The translations under genes were made by a program, and so were the position numbers. The notes under the pieces are model-generated. The model saw nothing but the letters and a program-made list of their open reading frames with translations. It was not told the origin of the DNA and searched no databases. Shown one piece after another: positions 12,301 to 21,717 of a DNA stretch of 64,000 nucleotides. Numbering within the stretch: the first letter of the stretch is position 1; every line of letters starts with the position of its first letter. This DNA comes from Rhinopomastus cyanomelas (taxonomy: Eukaryota > Chordata > Aves > Bucerotiformes > Rhinopomastidae), in NCBI GenBank assembly GCA_013400115.1, contig VXBP01004182.1, positions 591,094 to 655,093 on the forward strand, in the 5' to 3' direction.

Positions 12301-15300
12301 CCTCTTTTTCAGGCAAGTACCTTGTATTCATGTGCAACTTCATCTAGGGGATCCTGCTGTGGCAGGGGGATTGGACTGGATGATCTTTCAAGGTCCCTTC
12401 CAATCCCTAATATTCTGGGTCCTCTGCTAGGCTGTAGAACTGCTAGAGACCAACAAAAAGTATTCCAGCTTTTTCATCAGTGTGTCCAAGCCACTGCTCT
12501 TGGTGGTCAGCTGTCTTTAAAAGCGCTGGCTGCGTTTCTTCTGTTGGAGCTAAGCAAGTCTCACTTCACCTACAGAAATAAAGACAATCTCATTGGCATC
12601 GAGTGAAAAGAGTTTAAGAGTGGGGATGGGTTTTTTCTTTCAGTAAAAGGTGGCTGATTCTGTGAAGTCCACCCTCAAAATCTCTAGTTGATGAGTAATT
12701 GTTCTCACCCTCCTTGTTCTCTAAGGAGCATCTCCATTGCCTCCTGGGTGTTGGTAGGGTTGTGTGCTTTGCAGACTGACATGGGGACGCTAAGAAATGG
12801 GGTGCGCTGGGGCAAAAGGTGTTTACTGGGGGCAGGGTGGGGAATGTACTCAGTTCTGAATGGCAGCCAACATTGAAGTGATGATGACTGCCAGCCTCCC
12901 TCCAGCTCCACCAGGTAGCCACATTTCTAGTGATACTTCTACATCCTCAATACTAGAGATACCTCCACTGCAGTCAAAGAACCAACCTCTCTGCGAGGCA
13001 CCTTGAAAACACGAAAGGAAGTGGTTTCGGAAGCTGCAATTGATGTTTTTGCTGTGCTCCCCGTCAGAAAGTTGGCTCCTGTCCCCTGCTGTGTGTCATT
13101 CCATCCCTTTGCTGGGCTTAGTGCAGCGCTTTCCAAGTTGACGCTCTCTTAGCTAATGAAAGGAATAAGCAAGGGGGCCATCAACAAGTCTGAAGCAGCA
13201 GTAAATCTGATGCTTAGTATGCACTTTGTGTAGGTTGATGGTAAATGTTCTCACCACGTTGTCATCGCCTCTGTGTCTGTGCCTGTGTGCGCGGACTGGC
13301 ACTTGGTGCTGCTTTGTTTTCCAGAAGACCTTCTGTGTCTTGCACGGTATTAAAAGTCTGCAAAATTCCCTGTGTTGCAGAGCTCAAGAGTGCCCACGAG
13401 TCTGAAAAGAAGTTACTTGAAGATTCCTTTAAAGAGAAGCAAGAACTGCTAGAGGTCTGTTACGGGTTGGAGTCGCTGTGACAGTTTTATGCCTTGAAAG
13501 ACAAGTCAGCTCTGCGTGCTGCATCCTCGGCCTAACTCTCCAATGTCTTCTCATTTCAGACAAAAATTGAGGAATTGAAATGTGAAAACAACTCTTTGAA
13601 TGATAAGTTGAGATTGGAAGAGCAAAAACAAATAGCCAAAGAAAAAGCCAACCTTGTAAGTCTTGATCTTCAAGAGTAAACCCGGGTTTATTTTACTGCA
13701 GAACACAAAGGGTTGCGGTCCAGCCCGACGGAGCTCCCAGACGTATCTTATGTGAAGGGCTCACCTGCCGCAAGTGTTTCTCAAGCACTACGCAGCTGTG
13801 TAGTAACCCTGCTGTTACACAGCTCTAAAGCTGAGGGTAGCCGAGAGCTGCTGAGTTACAGCCCCAGTGCATTTGAAGACCTGTGTGCACACAAAGCTCT
13901 GCCTTCGTTCTGTCAGCACGTGTTCCACCAGCCTCTGTCACAGCTATGAACCTCCCTTCGTGTACTTAAGGCTTTGATGCCTTTTTTCAAACGCTGATTC
14001 GTACTTACTGCTGATTTATCCTTCAGAGATGTTTTCGCTGTGTCCTGCCTTTTCTCCCAAGGCTAACGCTACCTGTGACGCTCCCAGGTTAACGTGTGCT
14101 CTGAGAGGTTTCTCTGGCACTGGGAAGGCCAGATGCAGACCTGTTTATCTTTGTGGTTAGCGGGAAATGACTGGAGTGGCTGGTTGTATTGCTTATTTTA
14201 CAAAGGGAAGCTCCATGATTAGAAACTTATTTAGGATACTCTAGTTTTTGCTGGAAGGACATGGAGCTGCTGGAGAGAGTCCAGCGCAGAGCCACAAAGG
14301 TGGTGAAGGGAGTGGAGCATCTCTCTGATGAGGAAAGGCTGAGGGAGCTGGGTCTCTTGAGTTTAAAGAAAAGGAGACTGAGGGGTAACCCCATATGTTC
14401 TGTGATTCTGTAATTGCATTGCTAGGATTTGAAGAAGAATGTAAACCCCAAAATTGTCACTTTCTGCTCATTAATCAGCTACCTTCTGACTCCTAACTGG
14501 AGACATCAGCTGCAGTCAAGTTCATAGCTTTTAAAGTTTTGGTGCATTTTGAACTACTTCAGCATTTGAAAACTCTTCAAGTGCTGACTCTAATTATCTC
14601 TTGGGATGGGTTCTGAGTTACCTGAAATAAATTTGGGACCTCATAGCCTTGAAGGGGGCCCGTGGGCACTCCCTGAGAACAAGTTTTGCTGTGGCAGCAG
14701 CACTGCCTTTTACTCACAGGGGTTTTTTCCCATCTGTGCTACTGTTGCCACCGGGTTTAGTTTCTTGCTCTTTTGAAACAGCAGATAAACCCTTGAACTG
14801 CTCATAAAATTTGGGCTCTAAGCAAACTCTGTGGAACTCTTTCAGAAAAACCCGCAGATCATGTATCTGGAACAGGAGCTGGAAAGTTTGAAAGCAGTGC
14901 TGGAAATCAAGAACGAAAAACTCCACGAGCAGGACATAAAGCTAATGAAGATGGAAAAACTGGTGAGTTCTCCTTGGGGCCCGGCGGGGTTGGACTGTAT
15001 CTCGGAGTTCTGATTGGGAACTTGGCTGGTCAGACTGGGGGCAAGGACTGCTTTTGTTTTAAAGGGAACAGGATGACGCTGCAGGTGCAGTTCTGTCTGC
15101 ACCGGGCTGTGAAGAGGGAAAGGAATGCTGAGATGCTGTAAATGACCGCCTAGCCTCTGAAGAGAACTGCTGCTCTGCATAGCTGCTGCAAAGTTAGTTC
15201 AGGGTTATCTGTGAGCCTCTCCCACATTTCCTCCCCCCCCCCCCCCNGCCTCCCCCACATTCCCCCCCCCCCCCCTTTTCGCAAGTGGCAAAATACCAGT

Positions 15301-18300
15301 GTTACACAAGGATGAGGCCAGTAGGATCCATCTGACTCTTACAGAATGTTAAGCCCTGCCAGCAGCTCAGTCCTGTGTGGCTGGGGGGTTTTGCACTAAC
15401 CAGAACAAGCTCTGCAAACTGGACATTGTGAACGTCTGTGATAGCTCAGTTGATATTTGAGCACAGTGTATGGGGCTCATTTTAAACTGTGACCTTTCTC
15501 CTAAGCTGGAGAGCAACACCATCTTAATGGACAAGTTAAAGAAGGTTCAGCAAGAAAACGAAGAATTAAAAGCTCGGATGGACAAACACATGGAGCTTTC
15601 AAGGTAAGAGTATCTGTGGTCTGTAGATGTTCTCATCACAGAAGATCAGGGATTGGAAGGACTTCGAAAGATCATCCAGTCCAACCCCACTGGCATCCCC
15701 TAGATCCAGTCACACAGGGGGTTTGAAATGTCTCCAGAGAAGGAGACTCTACAACCCCCCTGGACAGCCCCTTCCAGGGCTCCATCACCTTCACCAGGAA
15801 GCTCCTTCTCCTATTGATGTAGAACCTCCTCTGCTCCAGCTGACACCCATTAATGAACAAGGGGAAGCTGCTCCTGTGGCAATAAAGAAAATTCAGTGCG
15901 AATCCTATTGACAGGGACTTTGTAGTACTCTGTAAAAAAACAATCCCAGAGCCCTTTCCTTCCCCACTTGCATCTCCACAAATGTGCACTCCTGGGTGGA
16001 GCTACAAGCACTAACAACTCTAAGGAGCAAAGGCTCAGTGTGCCCTTCAGTGCAGTATTTCAGGGGTGAAAAAGCAACTTGGAAATGCCAGCTTGTGGTG
16101 GATTGGCCCTTTCAAGTATTACTGGTGTGTTAGCAAAACCTTGGTTTTACTTGTAACCACTTCAGCTGAGCAATTTGTCCCCAGCTTAGATCATCTGAAG
16201 CCTTTCTTTAGCAACTGAGTTGAGTGCTGTAGCCTCCAACTCGAGTTGTGTGTACTGATGGAAATCCTACGTTTGCAGGCAACTCTCCACTGAACAGGCC
16301 GTTCTGCAGGAGTCGCTAGAGAAAGAATCCAAAGTAAACAAACGCTTGTCCATGGAAAATGAAGAACTTCTGTGGAAGTTGCATAACGGCGACCTCTGCA
16401 GTCCCAGAAAACTATCTCCCAGCTCCCCATCTGTGCCTCTTCAGTCCCCACGGAATTCTGGCAACTTCTCCAGTCCGACAGTGTCACCGAGATGACATCT
16501 CTTCAGAGGAAGAGGAGACTGCATTTTGTTGGTGATCTGCAGAAACGGATCCATACTTTAATCGCAGGAGCAAGAGCTGTGTTAGTGGGGTATGACAACC
16601 GAGCATAACTGGAAACTTCTTGGTGCAAGAACGGTGATAGGAGACTGAGACTATGGGAGGAAGACATTAGCATCCTCCCATGAAGACTTGTTCATGACCT
16701 CTATGGACATTGTTGCACAAAGCACTTACAGAGCAAGGAAAGACTTGTTCATTGCCTTCTCTCTCACTGAACTGTAAGACAAAAGCTCAGGGGCTTAGAG
16801 ATAAAGATCACGACCTTTATAATATGTTCCGTACCACAGACATTTTTTTAAGGCTCCGTGTGAGTGTGTGTGTACGTGTGTGCGCGCTGTGGATGGGATG
16901 GATGCAACACACTGTGCGTGTGTCTACTGCTGCCTTCTTTGCCGCGTGTGTGATAAAGGACAAAGGCTGAAGACTCTACATTGACGTGGACATCCTTAAC
17001 AGTGGTGTCAGTGCGTGAGCTTTTAGCAGAGAGCACCCACATCTGGGAATGAGGAGAAACTACCACTAGTACTACAGGTTAGTTTCCTTCATCTTTCTGG
17101 CTTCAGTTCAGTAAAACAATGGCATGAAAAGCTTGGTCAGCTGACACATCAGTGTCTTGACTGACCCAAGTATGCAACTTCCTAATTAATGTTAAACAGC
17201 AAATGGAATTGCAGCCATATTTTGCATGGTTCCTGGCTTAATCTCCACGCACAACTCTGCCGTTTGTAAGAATTTTTTCTTTTCAGGACACAGTGAGTTT
17301 TGGCTCTCATGGCAACAGGATTATAGTCAGAACCACAGTAGCCCTCAGGGTTGCAAGTTAGTAGTTGAGCTGCAAGTTTAGGAACCCAGATCTACCATCT
17401 TACCTGCTGGAAAGCTATCACTTACTTCCCCAAAGCAGCATGTCCATTGCTGAGGCCACCTGCTGAGCATCAACTAGATGTAGACTTGAAAGCCAAAGAG
17501 GAAAACACAATAACTGTCATCAGGTACATTTCTGAAGTCAGTTCGCAATAAGAATCTGCAGTGACTTGTGCATTTCAGTGTGACACACTTGGCCTTGTTC
17601 CACATTTGTGTTAATCTTTAGGGTTGGCTAAATTCACCCCAGGACAAGGAGGGAAGGGAGGCGGTAGCTGTGTATGAATCTTCCGAACTCCACTGTGCCT
17701 TCCTCCTTAGACTGCAGGGTATCAGTGTCCTGCCAGTTCATTTGGTGAAAGATCCAGCACAAAAGATTCACTGGAGTAGGGAGAAAAAAAGATTGTCCTG
17801 TCTGTTGGAACCGGAGGCTGAAAGCACCCGCATGTCAGGAAACATTATAGGCTTAGCTTCAGCTTTCACAAGGTAACTGCGTAGCCTTGGTCAGATCTGT
17901 TCAAGATGTCAGTGTTGTACCTGCTAAACGCAGCTTCAACTCCAAATTAGTAGTAGGAAACACTCTCCAGGCTCACAGTAGCCAGAGTTTTACAGTATCA
18001 CTTCCAGGACCATCCTGACGCTAATGGTTCGCTAATGTCATTCCCTAGTTGTACTGGGAACTGTTACGGTAACTAGTATCTGCTGAGATCCTGTTTTTCA
18101 GTAGCCTGGGGACAGGAATCAAGAGGATGGACAAGTGTTTAGGCAACTGAACTAGAAAAACACTTCAAGCCACTTACGTAAGATGTTAAAAGTCATGGCT
18201 GGTTATGAGGAACAGCCATGCAAACCAGACTGTTGACAGTGCTCATCCAGTAAGTAAACCTGCAATAATGTCCCTTAACTTGTGACTGTTTCATCATTAT

Positions 18301-20755
18301 ATTCACTTCACTGTCCATAATGTACATGTGAAGGCTGCCATTCCTGTGGGACATGCCGCTCGCTCTCAATCCTCTCCGGGGCGCTGCACGTACCAGCTGT
18401 TACATGGTTTTTCTAGGGGTTTCAAACGTACCTATGAAAAGCCTCTAAAACTTGGCTTAAAGTGTGTCTGGGAACATTCTGATTTTCTATGGGCAAAGAG
18501 ATCCGGCCACATGTACTTGAGCTTAAAAAATAAATGGTTTTTTGATACTGACTGAAGGGTCTTCCACCTGTTGCATTAATCAAATTACCTTGAAGGAGGA
18601 AGATTCCTCCCAACAGAGCTGCAATGGTAAAGCTTTACTGCACAAGTGATGACTATCCAGCTCGCTCTTCAAACATTTTAACTCTACCCTTGCTACTCTA
18701 ATGTAGGCGGAAGGTGCAAAGTTTGCTTGTGGTCATCAGTGATTTATTTTGAGCTGTTCTGTTGTTTTTTTTAAAGGACAATGTCGGTAACATTGCAGAA
18801 TGAAGCAAGAATAGAGTATTTGTGTTCAGGCAGCTTAACGCAGGGACCGAACGTGCATGTTCCCGGTAAAGACATCCTACGGGACTCATTACGCTACTCC
18901 CTTTATCCAGGATTTTTTTGTTTGTTTGAAGATCTGTCCCTTCGTGTAACAGACAGGGAAAAGCATTTCCAAGGCATCAGTACGGAAAAGTAGGAATGAT
19001 GTGGTAAATAACACAAAGACTGTTCACAAAGACCCAGCAACTTCCACATAAGTTTCTCAGTATTTCTTCAGCACAGCATTTCCTTCAGGAAAAACTAGAC
19101 ACCTGCTCACCATGAACAGATGCCAGAAGGTCTAGTGCTAACCACGCAGGTAAACAAGAGGTTTTCTGCACATACTCAGCCTTAGGCAGCAATTCCAACT
19201 CTAACGTGGGTCACCTTCCTTCAGTGCTTCTCTTTAATGGTCTTTGCATGAATCGCACTTAATTTGCTGCAAAGTTTGAGGTGAATCACTTGCTTACGTT
19301 AACTAAGGGCTTGAAATGTCTCATTACAAACAGCAAAGACACTCACATGTGAGCTGGCATCATGCAGTTCTTCTGGGAAATGCCTTCTAGGCAGGAAGTA
19401 ACCCCTGACCTTTAAAACTAATTGTCTTACAGCCAGAAAATCATTTAGAACTGAGCTGGAGGTAAAATCCTCATCCAAAGTTAGAGTAATTGTTGAACCC
19501 ATAAGGAACAAAGACCTCTGCCTATTGCTGCTGCCTTCTCTTAGCAGAGCTGTGCCTGAGGTATGGAAGTAGAAAGAACACCACTCTCAGGCTTAGGAAT
19601 GTGACTGCGACGAGTCATTTACATTTCATTTCCCCGTGTCACCCCATTTATATGGAGCTGTGTAACTGCATCAATGGCAGAAGAAATAAGCCGGCCCAGG
19701 AGGCTTTTGGTTGAATGAGAACTGTGTAAAACATCTAGTAAAATAATTCTCATAGTTAACTATCAAAATAATCCTCATTGTTGTAAACAGGGAGAATAAA
19801 AACCACCAAAAATGATTCATTAAATGCACTGCTTCGGGAGTTACGAGGACACGTAACCATTAACCTGAGGGACACTGCTCGAGCAGTGGGGCAGCAATGG
19901 ATCATCTCTTCCTCCCCTGCCAAACTGTCCCCCAGGAAGTTGTGCTGCCACAAGAACCACTGTGCTGCTGAAAACCCTTGACTGGTGACACTGTCTCTCG
20001 CTTGCTAGGAATTGTGGAGGAAATTGATTGTCAAAGGCTCAAAAGCACTTTGAAACATAAGAAGCTGGCAGAGCTCCTGCATCAAGCTTGTTTTGTGTTT
20101 TCATTACCTGCACTAATAACCAGGTTAGTGCCAACTTCCATTAGTACTTACTAGATGAATGGCACTGTAAGCATCTGCCCAAGGGTTTCAGTTACCCGGA
20201 GGAAAGGGCTCGCTTCAGGCCTTCACCAGAGAAAGCTTTAGGGCTTACGCTGAGATGCTGATAGTGGGCAAGCAGGGACCAGTTCCTGGTTTGGTTTCTT
20301 GTCGGCTCCGAAGCAGCTGATTTTTCACATGGCTCATAAATTGAACAGCTTGCGTTGGGGTATTTTTTGGTCACGCAAATTACACCACTGAGGAGATCTG
20401 TACTGCAAGTTCCAGCTTGAATGGATTCTGTGCTTGAGGCCAAGAGCAAAACAACATTGCCAACACACCCACTAGTGCTGACACCAAGTTCTTACCTTCT
20501 CCTTGGGAATTCTTTCCTTTTATCAGTAACTAAAGCCAGGGTCTGAGAAGCAGCTTCTTATTTATCCAGATGCATTTCTGTGTAACTGAAGCCTCTTTCC
20601 TTTTCTTCTAAGTAAATTAACACAATCAAGATGAACTTTTTATTTTAAGCTGAGAGTCTGCTGTATTGTCATCAAACACTGTTTTAATGTTAAACTGGGG
20701 AGGTTGTCTTCTGTACATGATGCTCTATAAATAAAGGCAAGCATTACCTCTAGCA
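6284..20755 (+). CDS. MTUS1: MTUS1 (ATIP), 3' part of gene: alternative first exon plus eight C-terminal coding exons and 3' UTR
   Basis: Microtubule-associated tumour suppressor 1, also called AT2-receptor-interacting protein. The nine exons 6284-6337, 7186-7252, 11471-11685, 12207-12312, 13381-13454, 13560-13655, 14846-14962, 15506-15603 and 16279-16495 join in one frame into 348 codons including the stop. The protein is a nearly continuous heptad-rich, Glu/Lys/Leu-rich coiled coil ending in a Ser/Pro-rich tail (motifs REEALKQHK, IEEAEKYK, MYLEQELESLKAVLEIKNEK, LSTEQAVLQESLEKESK, final SPTVSPR). These match the C-terminal half shared by vertebrate ATIP isoforms, the part known to dimerise and bind the AT2 receptor tail. 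The microtubule-binding N-terminal exons of long ATIP3 are not visible and presumably lie upstream of the window. Identity of the C-terminal exons is near certain; the first exon is less so. Confidence 0.95.
7186..7252 (+). CDS. MTUS1: MTUS1 coding exon (REEALKQHK)
   Basis: Acceptor ctctgcag before 7186, donor gtaaga at 7253. 67 bp, phase 0 in, phase 1 out (Val codon split g|ta). It encodes REEALKQHKQLSQELVNLRG and EL, the start of the coiled-coil region common to ATIP isoforms. Confidence 0.95.
7892..8095 (+). mobile_element. Internal CR1 ORF2 fragment lacking the 3' tail
   Basis: From gagcatctccctgatgagga to gagcagaggaggttccacct; both ends truncated. In MTUS1 intron. Confidence 0.88.
8599..8670 (-). 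mobile_element. CR1 3' end, different subfamily
   Basis: cacagaatcattcaggttgg then aaaagacccttgggatcatc, a tail type distinct from the majority here. Confidence 0.8.
10041..10169 (+). mobile_element. CR1 3' end
   Basis: aaacctgcctggacatgttc to ttctgtgattctgtgatg. In MTUS1 intron. Confidence 0.9.
11471..11685 (+). CDS. MTUS1: MTUS1 coding exon (CEKLERDRNELQ ... IEEAEKYK)
   Basis: Acceptor caccttcag, donor gtttgt at 11686. 215 bp, phase 1 in, phase 0 out. Encodes 71 codons plus the completed Val codon. Coiled-coil sequence including CEKLERDRNELQVAYEGF, ELEERLKQFYTAECEKL and IEEAEKYKAQLQEQ, strongly similar to the mammalian protein. Confidence 0.96.
12207..12312 (+). CDS. MTUS1: MTUS1 coding exon followed by a non-canonical GC donor
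   Basis: Acceptor ttgcag, 106 bp, phase 0 in, phase 1 out. Encodes VDNLNIAHENFKLELENSHS and EKVEELKREYESSFS. The donor is AG|gcaagt, a GC-AG type site whose other positions match consensus. The nearest GT (4 bases on) would break the frame into the next exon, so the GC donor is required. A CR1 fragment starts about 13 bp inside the intron. Confidence 0.94.
12326..12418 (+). mobile_element. CR1 3' end next to the MTUS1 GC donor
   Basis: tgtgcaacttcatctagggg to ccaatccctaatattctggg; begins about 13 bp after the exon end at 12312. Confidence 0.9.
13381..13454 (+). CDS. MTUS1: MTUS1 coding exon (LKSAHESEKKLLED)
   Basis: Acceptor tgttgcag, donor gtctgt at 13455. 74 bp, phase 1 in, phase 0 out. 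Encodes the split Glu plus LKSAHESEKKLLEDSFKEKQ and ELLE. Heptad-type charged coiled coil. Confidence 0.95.
13560..13655 (+). CDS. MTUS1: MTUS1 coding exon (TKIEELKCENNSLNDKL)
   Basis: Acceptor catttcag, donor gtaagt at 13656. 96 bp, phase 0 on both sides, 32 codons including ENNSLNDKLRLEEQKQ and AKEKANL. Coiled coil. A symmetric exon, so it could be skipped without frameshift. Confidence 0.95.
14255..14412 (+). mobile_element. CR1 fragment with internal deletion
   Basis: ORF2 sequence (gagagagtccagcgcagagc ... ggagactgaggggtaacccc) jumps directly to the extreme tail atgttctgtgattctgt, missing about 400 bp relative to intact copies. Confidence 0.88.
14846..14962 (+). CDS. MTUS1: MTUS1 coding exon (KNPQIMYLEQELESLKAVLE)
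   Basis: Acceptor ctctttcag, donor gtgagt at 14963. 117 bp, phase 0 on both sides, 39 codons. KNPQIMYLEQELESLKAVLE and IKNEKLHEQDIKLMKMEKL are nearly invariant in vertebrate MTUS1 and make this the most diagnostic exon. Confidence 0.97.
15230..15280. repeat. Poly-C tract with a single unresolved base
   Basis: Two runs of 14 C (15233-15246 and about 15262-15275) in a duplicated cctcccccacatt context, with an N at 15247. Lies in an MTUS1 intron; likely sequencing-limited. Confidence 0.8.
15506..15603 (+). CDS. MTUS1: MTUS1 coding exon (ILMDKLKKVQQENEELKARM)
   Basis: Acceptor tctcctaag, donor gtaaga at 15604. 98 bp, phase 0 in, phase 2 out. Encodes LESNTILMDKLKKVQQENEE and LKARMDKHMELS. An inverted CR1 begins about 33 bp after the donor. 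Confidence 0.95.
15636..15865 (-). mobile_element. CR1 fragment 33 bp downstream of an MTUS1 donor
   Basis: Inverted; tail at 15636, ORF2 end to 15865. Confidence 0.9.
16279..16495 (+). CDS. MTUS1: MTUS1 last coding exon with stop codon
   Basis: Acceptor gtttgcag, completes the split Arg and encodes 71 codons plus TGA at 16493-16495. It starts QLSTEQAVLQESLEKESKVN, continues KRLSMENEELLWKLHNGDLC, then a Ser/Pro-rich tail ending SGNFSSPTVSPR. The coiled coil ends at WKLHNG and the tail is probably disordered and phosphorylatable. Ending matches mammalian MTUS1. Confidence 0.97.
16857..16888. repeat. (GT)n-type microsatellite in MTUS1 3' UTR
   Basis: About 32 bp of imperfect alternating TG/GC dinucleotides (tgtgagtgtgtgtgtacgtg and onward), potentially polymorphic. 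Confidence 0.7.
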
Positions 20756-21528
20756 GTTTGCTGCATGATTTAGTAAACACAGCACCATCTACCCACTGAG
20801 GAGTGAACTTTAAGTAATCCTAAGGTAAGACTGCAACAAAGAAAACCCAACACAACCAGCTGCTTGCTGGTTGCAAGTCTCTGAAGATACACTTTAGCAC
20901 CTTCATAAATACTTAGCATTAATTAACCTCACCCAGGAGCAAACATTTAGTTTGTGTTGATGTCTCTTTATACAAACATGAACTGACCTCACGCACAACA
21001 AAGTTTTCATAATGTTCAGAAATTTAATTGCTCTTGTAAAATAAACACTTGCTATTAGCTAGTTCTGTAACAAGGTAGGGTGGCTTTAAGTTTGTTGTAA
21101 ACATGTACAGTACCTTCATATTGCACAGCACCAGAAGAGAGACGCCTGCTCGGCGAAGCCTTGAAGATATTTAATATCTCCTCAGTTCTCACATACACAA
21201 GAAAGGCACACGGGGAGTTAACTGTGTGAAAGAGGATGAGGAAAAGGACCACATGCAAAGAGAAGCTAGAGAGCACCTACTGCTAAATGTAAGAAGCCCT
21301 GTGCACGTTCAGGCTTAAACTTTATGCTTCACTGTAGTTCTATCAACTCTCAAATGACCACTGCTGGACATAAGGGCTCTGGTTTGACCTGTCAGCCAGT
21401 GAACACAGACTGCACTGAAACATGGACAGAGCGATACAGAAAGCTTCATTTAAACATTAATGAAGAAAATAAATGGCTGTAAGTGCCCAACAACATACAG
21501 TTCGTTCGATGTCCAGAAGCCTTTCTGA
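20639..21528 (-). other. PDGFRL: PDGFRL 3' UTR and convergent boundary with MTUS1
   Basis: Reading down the minus strand, ATTAAA occurs at 21028-21023 and AATAAA at 20644-20639. If the first is used the 3' UTR is about 0.5 kb and stays about 250 bp clear of the MTUS1 distal end. If the second is used the two mRNAs overlap tail to tail by about 100 bp. The sequence alone does not decide. No CR1 was seen here. Confidence 0.5.
20730..20735 (+). promoter_or_regulatory. MTUS1: AATAAA polyadenylation signal, likely distal MTUS1 site
   Basis: Canonical hexamer in the context ctctataaataaaggc. Alternatives on the same strand are at 18529, 19795 and 21040. Confidence 0.5.
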
Positions 21529-21717
21529 TCAATTTAATTCAACTTTAGTAGCTACTGTGGTTTCTCCTTGCAGGTTCTGAGCCACACAAAGGTAGTTCCC
21601 AGCATCTCTGGTGTCAAAATCCTCAACAAGAAGAATGCTTTTTGAGATTCTTGTGGTGTGTCCAGTTCCTCTGTTTATCAGTCTCCAGGAGTTTTGGATA
21701 ATCACCGGCCTCTCAGA
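21529..21717 (-). CDS. PDGFRL: PDGFRL exon 6, end of last Ig domain and stop
   Basis: Acceptor ttttgaacag, 63 codons including TGA at 21531-21529. Encodes SERPVIIQNSWRLINRGTGH, TTRISKSILLVEDFDTRDAG and NYLCVAQNLQGETTVATKVE then LN. DAGNYLC is the canonical end of an Ig domain. No transmembrane segment follows, consistent with secretion. Confidence 0.97.
   Translation of the reverse strand, partial: SERPVIIQNSWRLINRGTGHTTRISKSILLVEDFDTRDAGNYLCVAQNLQGETTVATKVELN

Larger units (their letters stand above)
16496..20755 (+). other. MTUS1: MTUS1 3' untranslated region (probable extent)
   Basis: No splice-bounded coding exon was seen here. Polyadenylation hexamers AATAAA occur at 18529-18534, 19795-19800 and 20730-20735; the last is placed so that the mRNA would end near 20755, giving a UTR of about 4.2 kb, with shorter forms possible. 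No CR1 fragment was seen in the whole interval, unlike almost every other stretch of this length, which fits selection against insertion. A short GT-rich microsatellite lies at 16857-16888. Confidence 0.6.
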
